This document shows positions 34,419-43,259 of a DNA stretch of 64,000 nt, piece after piece. Location of the stretch: assembly GCA_014378705.1 (NCBI GenBank), contig JACMND010000050.1, positions 1 to 64,000 of the forward strand, read 5' to 3'. Position numbers and translations under genes: made by a program. Source of the stretch: Pedobacter sp. (GTDB lineage: Bacteria > Bacteroidota > Bacteroidia > Sphingobacteriales > Sphingobacteriaceae). How positions within the stretch are numbered: position 1 is the first letter of the stretch; every line of letters starts with the position of its first letter. The notes beneath the pieces are model-generated. The model was not told the DNA's origin. It ran no database searches and saw nothing but the letters and a program-made list of their open reading frames with translations.

Positions 34419-34994
34419 CTAATCAAATTCCCAGATTTTTTCAGGTGTTATACAGGCATTCATTCGATGATCGAATTCATTTATATCCAATATATTTTCT
34501 ACAGGCTCAAAAAAAGATAGTCCTAATTTTTTAACATCCTTACGACAGCCGGAAAGAAAACGGTCATAAAAACCTTTTCCATAACCAACGCGGTTTCCGT
34601 TTAAATCAAATCCTAAGAGAGGCATAATAACTGCATCAATTTGCTCGGAAGATACGACCTGCCCATGTATTGGTTCAGGAATCCCGTACTTGTTGCGACC
34701 AAGTATGGTGTATTCCGGATCAAAAAGAATATTCTGCATCTCTAGTTTTTTGAAATCTGTTTTTGGTATAACCACCTTCAATTGAGGTTCATGCTCTTTA
34801 AAATATTCAAGCACAGAAAAAGTATCTACTTCTTTGTTTTCGGTAATCGGCATAAACAGATGTACCGTTTTAAACTGGTTCCAGTTTATATGGGCTATTT
34901 GCTCAACAATTTTTTCATTTAAGATCCAGTACTGTGACCGGCTTAAGTTTTTGCGTCTTTCGAGATATGTTTTGCGGATATTTTCTTTATTCAC
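34419..34994 (-). CDS. fthC: 5-formyltetrahydrofolate cyclo-ligase
   Basis: A 191-residue ATP-dependent enzyme that converts 5-formyl-THF to 5,10-methenyl-THF. The start is GTG (MNKENIRKTYLERRKNL), giving the usual length. The conserved RVGYGKGFYDRFL motif (about 150) binds the triphosphate, and LFMPITENKEVDT and KLGLSFFEP flank it. It stands alone, convergent with hutG. A TACCTTTG -7 element and a TTG 19 bases farther upstream make its promoter the best in the window. No signal peptide: cytoplasmic. Confidence 0.92.
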   Translation of the reverse strand: MNKENIRKTYLERRKNLSRSQYWILNEKIVEQIAHINWNQFKTVHLFMPITENKEVDTFSVLEYFKEHEPQLKVVIPKTDFKKLEMQNILFDPEYTILGRNKYGIPEPIHGQVVSSEQIDAVIMPLLGFDLNGNRVGYGKGFYDRFLSGCRKDVKKLGLSFFEPVENILDINEFDHRMNACITPEKIWEFD

Positions 34995-34998
34995 ACAC

Positions 34999-35006
34999 CA
35001 AAGGTA
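34999..35006 (-). promoter_or_regulatory. Best candidate promoter (-7 TACCTTTG with -33 TTG) for fthC
   Basis: The minus strand reads TACCTTTG, a full TAnnTTTG match, four bases upstream of the GTG start. A TTG lies 19 bases farther upstream (35026-35028), the classical Bacteroidota spacing. The -33 region overlaps a degenerate heptanucleotide tract (35004-35031). Confidence 0.6.
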
Positions 35007-35062
35007 TCGAGTGTACGAGGTACATCAAGTTAAGATCGCATAAATAATTTTAAAATGCAGGG

Positions 35063-35623
35063 TTATTTTACGCGTTCAACGTAATCACCGGTTCGGGTAT
35101 CAATCTTAACCTTGTCGCCCTGATTAACAAACATAGGAACCTTAATTTCTACATTTGCCCCTACAGTTGCACTTTTTAACGCATTTGTAGATGTATCACC
35201 TTTAACAGCAGGTTCGGTATACGTAACTTCTAATTCCACAAATGAAGGTGCCTGAGCCATAATTGGTTCTTCACTTTCCATAGAAACAATTACATCCATT
35301 CCTTCTTTAAGAAAGCGGGCAGCCTGGCCAAATAAGGATTTTTGAATGTTAAATTGCTCAAAAGTTGTATTGTCCATTACCACATAATAATCACCTTCTT
35401 CATATAAATACTGATAATCATTAGTCTCTACCCTGCAAATTTCAACCTGTTCATCCGTAGCTAGACGGGCTTCCACGGTTTTACCGGTTTTTATATTTCT
35501 AAATTTACCTAAATAAAATGCGCCACCTTTTCCGGGAGTGCGGTGAATAATTTCTTCAACCGTTACCAATTCACCATTAAACCGCAGAATGTTTCCATTT
35601 TTAATCTCAGAAGCTTTTGCCAT
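35063..35623 (-). CDS. efp: Translation elongation factor P
   Basis: A 186-residue factor that rescues ribosomes stalled at polyproline. It shows the KOW-like N-terminal domain (IKNGNILRFNGELVTVEEIIHRTPGKGGAFYLGK) and two OB-fold domains, ending DKVKIDTRTGDYVERVK. The tip residue is Lys32 in TPGKGG, so this is the lysine class. The modifying enzymes (EpmA/B) are not in the window. Its usual partners in Bacteroidota genomes are the lpx genes. Here a three-gene carbohydrate block lies between efp and the lpx operon. A possible -7 box is TATCTTCG on the minus strand (35665-35672). Confidence 0.96.
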   Translation of the reverse strand: MAKASEIKNGNILRFNGELVTVEEIIHRTPGKGGAFYLGKFRNIKTGKTVEARLATDEQVEICRVETNDYQYLYEEGDYYVVMDNTTFEQFNIQKSLFGQAARFLKEGMDVIVSMESEEPIMAQAPSFVELEVTYTEPAVKGDTSTNALKSATVGANVEIKVPMFVNQGDKVKIDTRTGDYVERVK

Positions 35624-35675
35624 AAAATATTATTATCCGTACTTAAAAAGTTGTGTTAGAACCGCGAAGATAGAG

Positions 35676-35711
35676 ATATAATAATTATCATATACGGGGT
35701 AATTATTATAT
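35676..35711. repeat. AT-only 12-bp inverted repeat
   Basis: Perfect arms ATATAATAATTA (35676-35687) and its complement (35700-35711) flank a 12-base loop containing CGGGG. It lies between the divergent efp and GH43 genes. It could be a hairpin or an operator, and no T-run terminator pattern follows. Confidence 0.6.
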
Positions 35712-35798
35712 TTCACACCATAAACCAATACTTATTTTGCCCGCAAATTCAGCCGGAACCAAGCTAGAACTTGATAAAGAAATTGGATGCATATATTT

Positions 35799-35813
35799 AT
35801 TTGTTATACAAAT
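35799..35813. promoter_or_regulatory. Candidate operator (ATTTGT-TAT-ACAAAT)
   Basis: Two 6-bp arms in perfect dyad symmetry around TAT, 61 bases before the GH43 start. The size and symmetry fit a dimeric repressor or activator site for the GH43 - GH-A - epimerase block. This is inference from symmetry only. Confidence 0.35.
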
Positions 35814-35874
35814 GTATCTTCTAAATTAGGGGAGTGAGTATTATTCAGCTATAAACTTTTAAAGACAATAGAAA

Positions 35875-36930
35875 ATGAGGATTACCATACTAGCCCGGGT
35901 CATTGCACGAAAAATTATAATAATTGGTTTAAGCATTGTTTGGACAGGAAGCTCTGCTCAATTTTTTACAAACCCTTTACTTCCTTCCGGCCCGGATCCA
36001 TGGAGCACCTATAAAGACGGGTACTACTATTACACGCACACTTTGCAGGATAGCTTAGTTATCTGGAAAATTAAAAACTTAGCGGATTTGAAAACAGCTG
36101 AAAGGAAAACTATATTTATTCCTCCCCCAAATACAAACTGGTCTAAAGAGCTTTGGGCACCAGAGATTCATTTTTTGGATAACAAATGGTACGTTTATTT
36201 CGCTGCTGATGATGGCAATAACAATAACCATAGGATGTTTGTATTGGAGAATAAATCTTTAGATCCATTTCTGGGAACGTGGAATTTAAAAGGCAAAGTA
36301 GCTGACCGTTCAAATAAATGGGCGATTGACGGTTCTGTTTTCTACCATAGAAATAAATTGTATATGGTTTGGGCAGGGTGGGAAGGCGATATAAATAAAA
36401 AACAAGATATCTACATTGCCAAAATGAGGAATCCATGGTCTATTAAAGGTAAAAGAGTAAAAATTTCAAGTCCGCAGTATGATTGGGAAAAACATGGAGA
36501 CATTAATGACTCTGCTAATCCTCCGCATGTAGATGTTAATGAAGGTCCGCAAATACTAAAACATAATAAAAATTTATTTTTAATCTATTCGGCTAGTGGT
36601 TGCTGGACGGATTATTATGCTCTTGGAATGCTGCGCTTAACAGGAAGAAAGCTTAAAAGTGCACTTTCATGGACAAAAAGTATGCAACCTGTTTTCAAGG
36701 AGGCTCCCGAAAACGGTGTATTTGCGCCAGGCCACAATTCATTTTTTAAATCCCCAGATGGTACTGAGGATTGGATTTTATATCATGCCAATGCAGAACG
36801 TGGTCAGGGTTGTGGCGACTACCGTTCGCCGCGTACCCAAAAGTTCTCTTGGAATGAAGATGGAACACCAAACTTCGGTAAGCCAGTTAAAGCTGGTGAA
36901 ATACTAAACATTCCGTCCCAAAACAAATAA
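35875..36930 (+). CDS. Glycoside hydrolase family 43
   Basis: A 351-residue secreted five-bladed beta-propeller enzyme, probably arabinan or xylan related. A signal peptide ends near residue 28 (WTGSSAQF). The catalytic base Asp41 is in LPSGPDPWSTY, the pKa-modulating Asp is in WAIDGSVFYHRN (about 152) and the acid Glu223 is in DVNEGPQILKH. LWAPEIHFLDNKWYVYFAA is also typical. A GH-A hydrolase and an aldose epimerase follow on the same strand, suggesting stepwise breakdown of a pentose-rich glycan. It lacks the sorting tail of T9SS cargo. Confidence 0.88.
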   Translation: MRITILARVIARKIIIIGLSIVWTGSSAQFFTNPLLPSGPDPWSTYKDGYYYYTHTLQDSLVIWKIKNLADLKTAERKTIFIPPPNTNWSKELWAPEIHFLDNKWYVYFAADDGNNNNHRMFVLENKSLDPFLGTWNLKGKVADRSNKWAIDGSVFYHRNKLYMVWAGWEGDINKKQDIYIAKMRNPWSIKGKRVKISSPQYDWEKHGDINDSANPPHVDVNEGPQILKHNKNLFLIYSASGCWTDYYALGMLRLTGRKLKSALSWTKSMQPVFKEAPENGVFAPGHNSFFKSPDGTEDWILYHANAERGQGCGDYRSPRTQKFSWNEDGTPNFGKPVKAGEILNIPSQNK

Positions 36931-37015
36931 ATTATATTTAACGCAAATTTGATTCTTAATAATAAGCTCAACAGATAACTACAACTAATTTTTACTTAAA
37001 TTTTACCCTCAACTA

Positions 37016-38113
37016 ATGCTAATCATAATGCTAAAAAACTTTAGAATTCATCTGGTTGTACTATTCAGTTTACTGTTAACTTCCGTCGCATTATCTCAAA
37101 ATATTAATACAAATGCGCCTGGCAAAGTATGGACAGCAGAAAAAGCAAACGAATGGTATAAACAACATGAATGGATTAATGGTGCTGACTTTTTACCCAG
37201 TACAGCGATTAACCAGTTAGAGATGTGGCAAAAAGCTTCATTTGATCCCATTACGATTGATAAAGAATTAGGCTGGGCTCAAAATATAGGTTTTAACACG
37301 ATGCGGGTATATTTACATAGTATTGCATGGAAAGAGGATCAGCAGGGGTTTAAAGATAGGATTAATGAATATTTAAATATCGCAGACAAGCATCAGATTA
37401 AAACAATATTTGTATTTTTTGATGATTGCTGGAATAAAAAAGGTTCGCCAGGAAAGCAGCCAGAACCAAAACCCGGCATTCATAACTCCGGTTGGGTACA
37501 GGATCCCGGTGACCCTGAATCCAATACCCCTTCTAAATTCCCCGAACTGGAAAAATATGTAAAGGACGTGATGAGCCGGTTTAAAAATGATAAACGTATC
37601 CTTTTATGGGACCTTTACAACGAACCCGGTAATTCGGGTAAACTTACAAGCTCTTTGCCATTATTAAAAAGCATTTTTGGCTGGGCCAGGGAAGTAAACC
37701 CCGTTCAACCCATAAGTGTAGGTTTATGGGCTTGGGATTTTTATGAATTAAATGCCTTTCAGGCAGAAAACTCTGATATTATTACGTATCATAACTATGA
37801 AGAACCTGCCTGGCACCAGAGAGTAATTGATATGCTTAAATCTCATGGACGCCCAATGATTTGTACAGAATACATGGCCAGAACACGTAACAGCCGTTTC
37901 TCTAACATTATGCCTTTATTAAAAAAGCAAAACATTGGGGCCATTAACTGGGGCTTTGTGGCCGGAAAGTCGAATACAATTTATGCATGGGATACGCCTT
38001 TACCCAACGGTGAACAGCCTGTGGAATGGTTTCATGATATATTTAAAAAGGACGGAACGCCTTACAGAAGTGACGAAACAGACTTAATAAAAAAATTAAA
38101 CGGAAAGAAGTAA
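37016..38113 (+). CDS. Secreted clan GH-A glycoside hydrolase (GH5-like, possible xylanase or mannanase)
   Basis: A 365-residue TIM-barrel hydrolase; the start could also be the ATG at 37028. A signal peptide precedes residue 28. The acid/base Glu203 sits in WDLYNEPGNSG and the nucleophile Glu285 in ICTEYMARTRN. FNTMRVYLHSIAWK and IFVFFDDCWNKK fill the early strands. Proteins of this type are often annotated 1,4-beta-xylanase, but the fold family is clearer than the substrate. It lies between GH43 and a galM-like gene in a three-gene unit (7 bases to galM) with no SusCD pair. Confidence 0.85.
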   Translation: MLIIMLKNFRIHLVVLFSLLLTSVALSQNINTNAPGKVWTAEKANEWYKQHEWINGADFLPSTAINQLEMWQKASFDPITIDKELGWAQNIGFNTMRVYLHSIAWKEDQQGFKDRINEYLNIADKHQIKTIFVFFDDCWNKKGSPGKQPEPKPGIHNSGWVQDPGDPESNTPSKFPELEKYVKDVMSRFKNDKRILLWDLYNEPGNSGKLTSSLPLLKSIFGWAREVNPVQPISVGLWAWDFYELNAFQAENSDIITYHNYEEPAWHQRVIDMLKSHGRPMICTEYMARTRNSRFSNIMPLLKKQNIGAINWGFVAGKSNTIYAWDTPLPNGEQPVEWFHDIFKKDGTPYRSDETDLIKKLNGKK

Positions 38114-38120
38114 GTTTTAT

Positions 38121-39281
38121 ATGAAACAATATTTAAGAAAAACGTTTATTTTTTTGGCGATAACAATGGCGTTTGCTTGCAACAGGCCTAAATCATCCAC
38201 AGGAAATGCAGATAAAAACAGTAATCGGTTATCTATTTTAACTGCCAAATTTGATACCCTTATTAATCATAAAGAAGTGAAATTATATACCCTGAAAAAT
38301 AAAAATAATCTGGAAGTGTTAATCACAAATTACGGAGGACGAATTGTAAGCCTCATGGTGCCAGACAGCAGCGGTAAAATGGTAGACGTGGTGGTAGGCT
38401 TCAACGACGTAAAACAATATATAACTTCAACGGAACCGTATTTTGGAGCAACAATAGGGCGTTACGGAAATCGCCTGGCAAATGGAAAATTTACTTTAGA
38501 CGGTCAAACTTATCAGTCATCCACTAATAATGGACCCAACATGCTGCACGGCGGGAAGATGGGCTTTCAATCTAAAATTTGGGATGCCGAACAGCCCAAT
38601 AACCAGACGCTGATACTTACTTACCTATCAAAAGATATGGAAGAGGGCTTTCCGGGTAACCTACAAGTTAAGGTGACGTACTCGTTTACAGAAGATAATG
38701 AATTGAAAATAGGGTATGAGGCAACTACTGATAAAACCACTGTAATTAACCTTACCAATCATGCTTTTTTTAATCTGAATGGCGAAGGAAGCGGAGATAT
38801 TTTAGGTCATGTTCTTCAGATTAATGCCGATAAGTATACCCCGGTTGACTCTACGTTAATACCAACGGGAGAAATAGTAGATGTAAAGGGTACTCCGTTT
38901 GATTTCCGAACCGCAATGCCGATAGGCAATCAAATAAATGAAAAAAACGAACAGCTAAAAAATGGAAAAGGATACGATCATAATTATGTGCTGAACGAAA
39001 CTCAGGCCGGTAAAATGAATAAAGCAGCTAAAGTAACTGGCAACAAATCCGGTATTGTGATGGAGGTTTTTACGGAGGAACCCGGCCTGCAGTTTTACAG
39101 CGGAAACTTTATGCAGAGTAAAAATACTTTCAAAAGCGGTGTCAAAGACGATTTCCGTACAGCATTCTGCCTGGAAACTCAGCATTTCCCCGATTCGCCC
39201 AACCAGCCTAGCTTTCCTTCAACGGTTTTAAAGCCAGGGAATACGTACAAAACCAATTCAATTTATAAGTTCAGCAACTAA
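38121..39281 (+). CDS. galM: Aldose 1-epimerase (mutarotase), lipoprotein
   Basis: A 386-residue protein with a lipoprotein signal (MAFACNRP; Cys at about 20), so it is anchored in the cell envelope rather than the cytoplasm as in E. coli. The beta-sandwich motifs are present: GGRIVSLMVPD, GRYGNRLANGKF, the catalytic His in NHAFFNLNGEG, and Glu in FCLETQHFPDSPN. It interconverts alpha and beta anomers, for instance galactose or pentoses. It closes the GH block. Its end overlaps the convergent ABC ATPase gene by four bases. Confidence 0.92.
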   Translation: MKQYLRKTFIFLAITMAFACNRPKSSTGNADKNSNRLSILTAKFDTLINHKEVKLYTLKNKNNLEVLITNYGGRIVSLMVPDSSGKMVDVVVGFNDVKQYITSTEPYFGATIGRYGNRLANGKFTLDGQTYQSSTNNGPNMLHGGKMGFQSKIWDAEQPNNQTLILTYLSKDMEEGFPGNLQVKVTYSFTEDNELKIGYEATTDKTTVINLTNHAFFNLNGEGSGDILGHVLQINADKYTPVDSTLIPTGEIVDVKGTPFDFRTAMPIGNQINEKNEQLKNGKGYDHNYVLNETQAGKMNKAAKVTGNKSGIVMEVFTEEPGLQFYSGNFMQSKNTFKSGVKDDFRTAFCLETQHFPDSPNQPSFPSTVLKPGNTYKTNSIYKFSN

Positions 39282-39913
39282 CGGTTGTTAAGGGAAACTT
39301 TATAATTAGAAATGTTAAGTTTTTCTGTACAAAAGCTATATTCATTTTCCTGATTAGAGCAAATTATAAGTAGCCGGTTGGCAGAATATTTCTCTATGAG
39401 AGATAAATACCAGCTTATTCCCTGCAGGTCAAGATTCGCTGTTGGTTCATCAAGCAGCAAAACTGGAGTGCCGGCACAAAACGCCAAAGCTAATTTAACA
39501 CGTTGTTTCATCCCGGATGAGAAGTATTTTAAGGCCTTATATTTTATATTTTGTAATTCCAGGAGATCATAAAATGCTTCTAAATCCATTCCATCCCTGT
39601 AGGATTTAAAACTAAAATTGAAACTGGCAATTTCAGGCACGGTAAATTCTTCAATAAGATCAAGGTATGGTGCTGCAAAACTTAGATAAGAATAGACTTT
39701 TTCTATATCAATCGCCTTCTTATTGTCAGAATAAGAAATCGTACCTGCAGAAGCAGTTAAATTTCCGGCTATGATTTGTAAGAGTGTTGATTTACCTGTA
39801 CCGTTAGCACCCAGAATAGCGTATGAATTGCCGGCTTCAAAAACATAAGACAAGTCCTGAAAAACCCAGTCGCGGTTAAAACGGCGGCCAATGTTATCTA
39901 ACGTGATCTTCAT
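39278..39913 (-). CDS. ABC transporter ATP-binding protein (lpx-linked)
   Basis: A 211-residue ATPase with Walker A GANGTGKST (about 35-43), signature YFSSGMKQRVKLALAF and Walker B VLLLDEPTANLD. The usual H-loop His is replaced by SNQE in ICSNQENEY, so hydrolysis may be weak or the subunit may act with another. No permease gene is adjacent. It follows lpxA by 24 bases and is presumably co-transcribed with the lipid A genes, suggesting an envelope-lipid task, though this is a guess from context. Confidence 0.88.
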   Translation of the reverse strand: MKITLDNIGRRFNRDWVFQDLSYVFEAGNSYAILGANGTGKSTLLQIIAGNLTASAGTISYSDNKKAIDIEKVYSYLSFAAPYLDLIEEFTVPEIASFNFSFKSYRDGMDLEAFYDLLELQNIKYKALKYFSSGMKQRVKLALAFCAGTPVLLLDEPTANLDLQGISWYLSLIEKYSANRLLIICSNQENEYSFCTEKLNISNYKVSLNNR

Positions 39914-39937
39914 TTATTTGGGATCAACACAAGTGCA

Positions 39938-40723
39938 TTAACTATTGCCAAAACCTTTCATCACACCCCGGTTAGAGTTACGGATAAAATCAATGATCTC
40001 ATCTCTGATTTCGGTAGGCTGCCGCTCGGTTTCAATAATGTCAAGGGCCTTACTGATATTCAGTTTTTTTAGAAAGATGGTGCGATAAATATCCTGTATC
40101 TCATTAATTTGTTCCGAAGAAAATCCCCTTCGGCGCAAGCCAACAGAATTAATACCAACATAAGATAATGGTTCACGACCTGCTTTGGTGTAAGGAGGAA
40201 CGTCTTTTCTTACCAATGAGCCACCCGAAATAATGGAATGGGCGCCAATGGAAACAAATTGATGAACTGCGGACGCCCCACCGATAAAAGCAAAATCCTG
40301 AACTTCTATATGACCTGCTAACTGTACTGAATTGGCTATAATCACGTTATTGCCGATCACACAATCGTGAGCAATATGAACGTAGGCCATCAAAAGGCAG
40401 TTTTGCCCTATCGTTGTTGTATTTTTATCAAGGGCAGTACCCCGGTTTAAGGTTACACATTCCCTAACAATGGTATTATCGCCAATAGTTACGGTGGTGG
40501 CTTCACCTTTATACTTCATATCTTGTGGTGGTGCGGAAATTACAGCCCCCGGAAAAATTCTGCAATTTTTGCCGATGCGGGCACCTTCCATAATCGTCAC
40601 GTTTGAACCTATCCAACTCCCCTGACCAATTACAACATCCTTATGTATGGTTACAAAAGGTTCTATAACCACATTATCAGCAATTATGGCTTGGGGATGT
40701 ATGTATGCTAAAGGCTGGATCAT
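39938..40723 (-). CDS. lpxA: UDP-N-acetylglucosamine acyltransferase LpxA
   Basis: A 261-residue left-handed beta-helix enzyme, first step of lipid A synthesis, moving a 3-hydroxyacyl group from ACP to UDP-GlcNAc. Hexapeptide repeats fill residues 8-190. The catalytic His119 is in HIAHDCVIGN and GGASAVHQFVSIG follows. The C-terminal helical tail (INEIQDIYRTIFLKKLN) is normal. Its ATG overlaps the lpxC/fabZ stop by 4 bases (ATGA), so translation is coupled. Confidence 0.96.
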   Translation of the reverse strand: MIQPLAYIHPQAIIADNVVIEPFVTIHKDVVIGQGSWIGSNVTIMEGARIGKNCRIFPGAVISAPPQDMKYKGEATTVTIGDNTIVRECVTLNRGTALDKNTTTIGQNCLLMAYVHIAHDCVIGNNVIIANSVQLAGHIEVQDFAFIGGASAVHQFVSIGAHSIISGGSLVRKDVPPYTKAGREPLSYVGINSVGLRRRGFSSEQINEIQDIYRTIFLKKLNISKALDIIETERQPTEIRDEIIDFIRNSNRGVMKGFGNS

Positions 40724-42126
40724 GCTTCTTTATTTTCAACCCTTGATATAAGGGCCATCAATTCAGCTTCTACTACAATTTTATCGCCAACCATACCAAT
40801 GCCTTTCATTTGAGCTATTCCACGTCTTATTGGGGCTATCAGATCACATCGGAAAACAATGGTATCTCCCGGAAGGACTTTTCCTTTAAACCTGGCGTTC
40901 TCAATTTTTAAAAGATAGGTAAGGTAATTTTCCGGATCCTTAACTGTATTCAGAACCAAAATTCCACCTGTTTGTGCCATTGCTTCAATTTGTAAAACTC
41001 CCGGCATTACGGGTGCTTCCGGAAAGTGGCCTACGAAAAAAGGCTCGTTCATGGTTACGTTTTTTACACCTACCACATGACTTTTACTAAGCTCGATAAC
41101 TTTATCGATCATTAGCATGGGTGGCCTGTGCGGCAAAATGGCCATAACTTGTACCGTATCGTAAACTGGTGTTGAATTAGGATTGTATTGTTGAACGTGC
41201 TTTTTGCTTTTCTCTTTTCTTATTTGTGCTTTTATCCTTTTCGCGAAAGCTATATTGGCCGCATGACCAGGCCGGGCAGCCATAATATGACCTCTCAAAG
41301 GAACCCCAACGAGGGCAAGATCACCAATCATATCCAGTAATTTGTGCCTTGCAGGTTCATTTTGATGTCTGAGTTGAATATTGTTTAGAATGCCTTCTTT
41401 GGCAACGTCAATATCATCGCGGTTAAATAATACAGCCAGGTGCTTTAATTCTTCCGGGCTCACTTGCTTATCTACTACAACTATCGCATTGTTAAGATCT
41501 CCACCCTTTATCAGGTTGTTTTCAAGTAACATTTCCAGTTCATGCAGAAAGCAAAATGTGCGGCAGGAAGCGATCTCCTTTTTAAATTCTGAAATAGTCG
41601 TTATTGCTGCATGCTGGCTTCCCAAAACCGGCGAATTGTAATCTATCATACAAGTAAAACGGTAATCATCCAAAGGCATGGCTACCATTTCTACTTTTCT
41701 GTCTGGTTCAGAGTAATGGATATTGCAGGGTATATCGTAATAATCCCGGTCTTCTTCCTGTTCTTTAAAACCAATGAATTCTAAAGCTTCGATAAACATT
41801 ATGGCGCTGCCATCCATGATAGGAACTTCAGGCCCATTTAACTCCATTAATATATTATCCACTTCCAAACCAACTAACCCGGCCAAAACATGCTCCACGG
41901 TACTTACACTTGCACCGTTTTGAGTAATCGTTGTTCCGCGAGAGGTGTCTGTAACATTATCTACATCGGCCTCAATAACCGGTTGACCGTTGAGATCAAT
42001 ACGTTTAAACTTGTAGCCATGATTAACAGCAGCAGGCTTAAATGTCATGGTTACCGGCTGCCCGGTATGCAATCCAACGCCTGATAACGATACTTCTGAT
42101 TTTATTGTTCTTTGTTTTACATTCAT
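40720..42126 (-). CDS. lpxC/fabZ: Bifunctional LpxC deacetylase / FabZ dehydratase
   Basis: A 468-residue fusion typical of Bacteroidota. Residues 1-300 are UDP-3-O-acyl-GlcNAc deacetylase: zinc ligand His79 in STVEHVLAG, and RHKLLDMIGDLALVG for the other zinc ligands. Residues about 320-468 are beta-hydroxyacyl-ACP dehydratase: LPHRPPMLMIDKVIE and the active-site HFPEAPVMPG (near 367). It couples lipid A committed-step deacetylation to fatty-acid dehydration. The gene lies between lpxD and lpxA. Confidence 0.97.
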   Translation of the reverse strand: MNVKQRTIKSEVSLSGVGLHTGQPVTMTFKPAAVNHGYKFKRIDLNGQPVIEADVDNVTDTSRGTTITQNGASVSTVEHVLAGLVGLEVDNILMELNGPEVPIMDGSAIMFIEALEFIGFKEQEEDRDYYDIPCNIHYSEPDRKVEMVAMPLDDYRFTCMIDYNSPVLGSQHAAITTISEFKKEIASCRTFCFLHELEMLLENNLIKGGDLNNAIVVVDKQVSPEELKHLAVLFNRDDIDVAKEGILNNIQLRHQNEPARHKLLDMIGDLALVGVPLRGHIMAARPGHAANIAFAKRIKAQIRKEKSKKHVQQYNPNSTPVYDTVQVMAILPHRPPMLMIDKVIELSKSHVVGVKNVTMNEPFFVGHFPEAPVMPGVLQIEAMAQTGGILVLNTVKDPENYLTYLLKIENARFKGKVLPGDTIVFRCDLIAPIRRGIAQMKGIGMVGDKIVVEAELMALISRVENKEA

Positions 42127-42153
42127 GATAGGCGCTCAGTTACTAAAAAGCAA

Positions 42154-43200
42154 TTACTGATTTTGGTTGTTAGTTAACTGATTAATCTTAACTTTTAATT
42201 CTTCGATGGTTTTTTCAAGCTCTGGTAAACGTTGAAATACAACCTGAGCCCTCATGTTATTTCCGAAACTAATAGCAGGGGCTCCTGCCCACTTTTTACC
42301 TTCCTCTTCAATGGTTCTGCCAATCCCGCTTTTCGCCTGTATTTGCGATCCGTTTGCGATAGAAATGTGACCTACAATACCAACCTGACCGCCAATTATA
42401 CAATTTTCACCAATTTTTGCACTTCCGGAAATTCCGGTTTGAGAAGCAATGACAGTATTTTTTCCAATTTCAACGTTATGGGCCAGTTGAATCAAATTAT
42501 CCAGCTTAACACCTTTATGGATAATCGTAGAACCCATCGTTGCACGATCTATTGATGTATTAGAACCAATTTCAACGTCGTCTTCAATAATTACATTTCC
42601 TATCTGGCTAATTTTACTGAACGATCCGTCTGGTTGTGGTGCGAAACCAAATCCATCACTGCCAATAACTGTACTTGAGTGAATAATTATGCGATCATGA
42701 AGGACACAATCAGCATAGATTTTAACCCCTGTAAAAAGAGTGCAATCATTTCCTATCTGAACATTATCACCAATGTAGGTTTGAGGATAAATTTTTGTAT
42801 TGTTTCCTATCACCGTATTTAAACCAATATAAGCGAACGCACCTACATAAACATTGCTTCCAATTTTTGCGCTGGGATGAATAAAAGACGGATCTTCAAT
42901 CCCGGTTTTGTCTGATTTTGCGGTGTTAAATTTTTCCAATAAAACAGAAAATGCGCTGTATGCATCCTGTACCCGAATTATAGTGCAGCTTAAAGGACGA
43001 TTTACAACAAAGGTTTCATTCAGAATGACAATAGAAGCATTGGTCTGATACAGAAACTGTTCATACCTGGGATTAGCAAGGAACGATAAGGACCCCTGTT
43101 CTGCATCCTCAATTTTTGCCAGTTGATTAACTGACACATCCGGATTTCCTTCAACAGTACCTTTTAACAAAAGCGCAATCTGATGTGCAGTTAGTTGCAT
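42154..43200 (-). CDS. lpxD: UDP-3-O-acylglucosamine N-acyltransferase LpxD
   Basis: A 348-residue enzyme, third step of lipid A assembly. An N-terminal uridine-binding domain (1-100, SLSFLANPRYEQFLYQT) leads into the hexapeptide beta-helix. GSDGFGFAPQPDGSFSKI and the catalytic His in LIQLAHNVEIG are present. The C-terminal helix ends INQLTNNQNQ. The gene is upstream of lpxC/fabZ by 27 bases and downstream of the HD-domain gene by 59 bases, forming one operon. Confidence 0.96.
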   Translation of the reverse strand: MQLTAHQIALLLKGTVEGNPDVSVNQLAKIEDAEQGSLSFLANPRYEQFLYQTNASIVILNETFVVNRPLSCTIIRVQDAYSAFSVLLEKFNTAKSDKTGIEDPSFIHPSAKIGSNVYVGAFAYIGLNTVIGNNTKIYPQTYIGDNVQIGNDCTLFTGVKIYADCVLHDRIIIHSSTVIGSDGFGFAPQPDGSFSKISQIGNVIIEDDVEIGSNTSIDRATMGSTIIHKGVKLDNLIQLAHNVEIGKNTVIASQTGISGSAKIGENCIIGGQVGIVGHISIANGSQIQAKSGIGRTIEEEGKKWAGAPAISFGNNMRAQVVFQRLPELEKTIEELKVKINQLTNNQNQ

Positions 43201-43259
43201 GCGGTAAATTTAAGTGTTATAATGTAAGGAACAAATTTTGTGCTTACTACCTGACGGTT

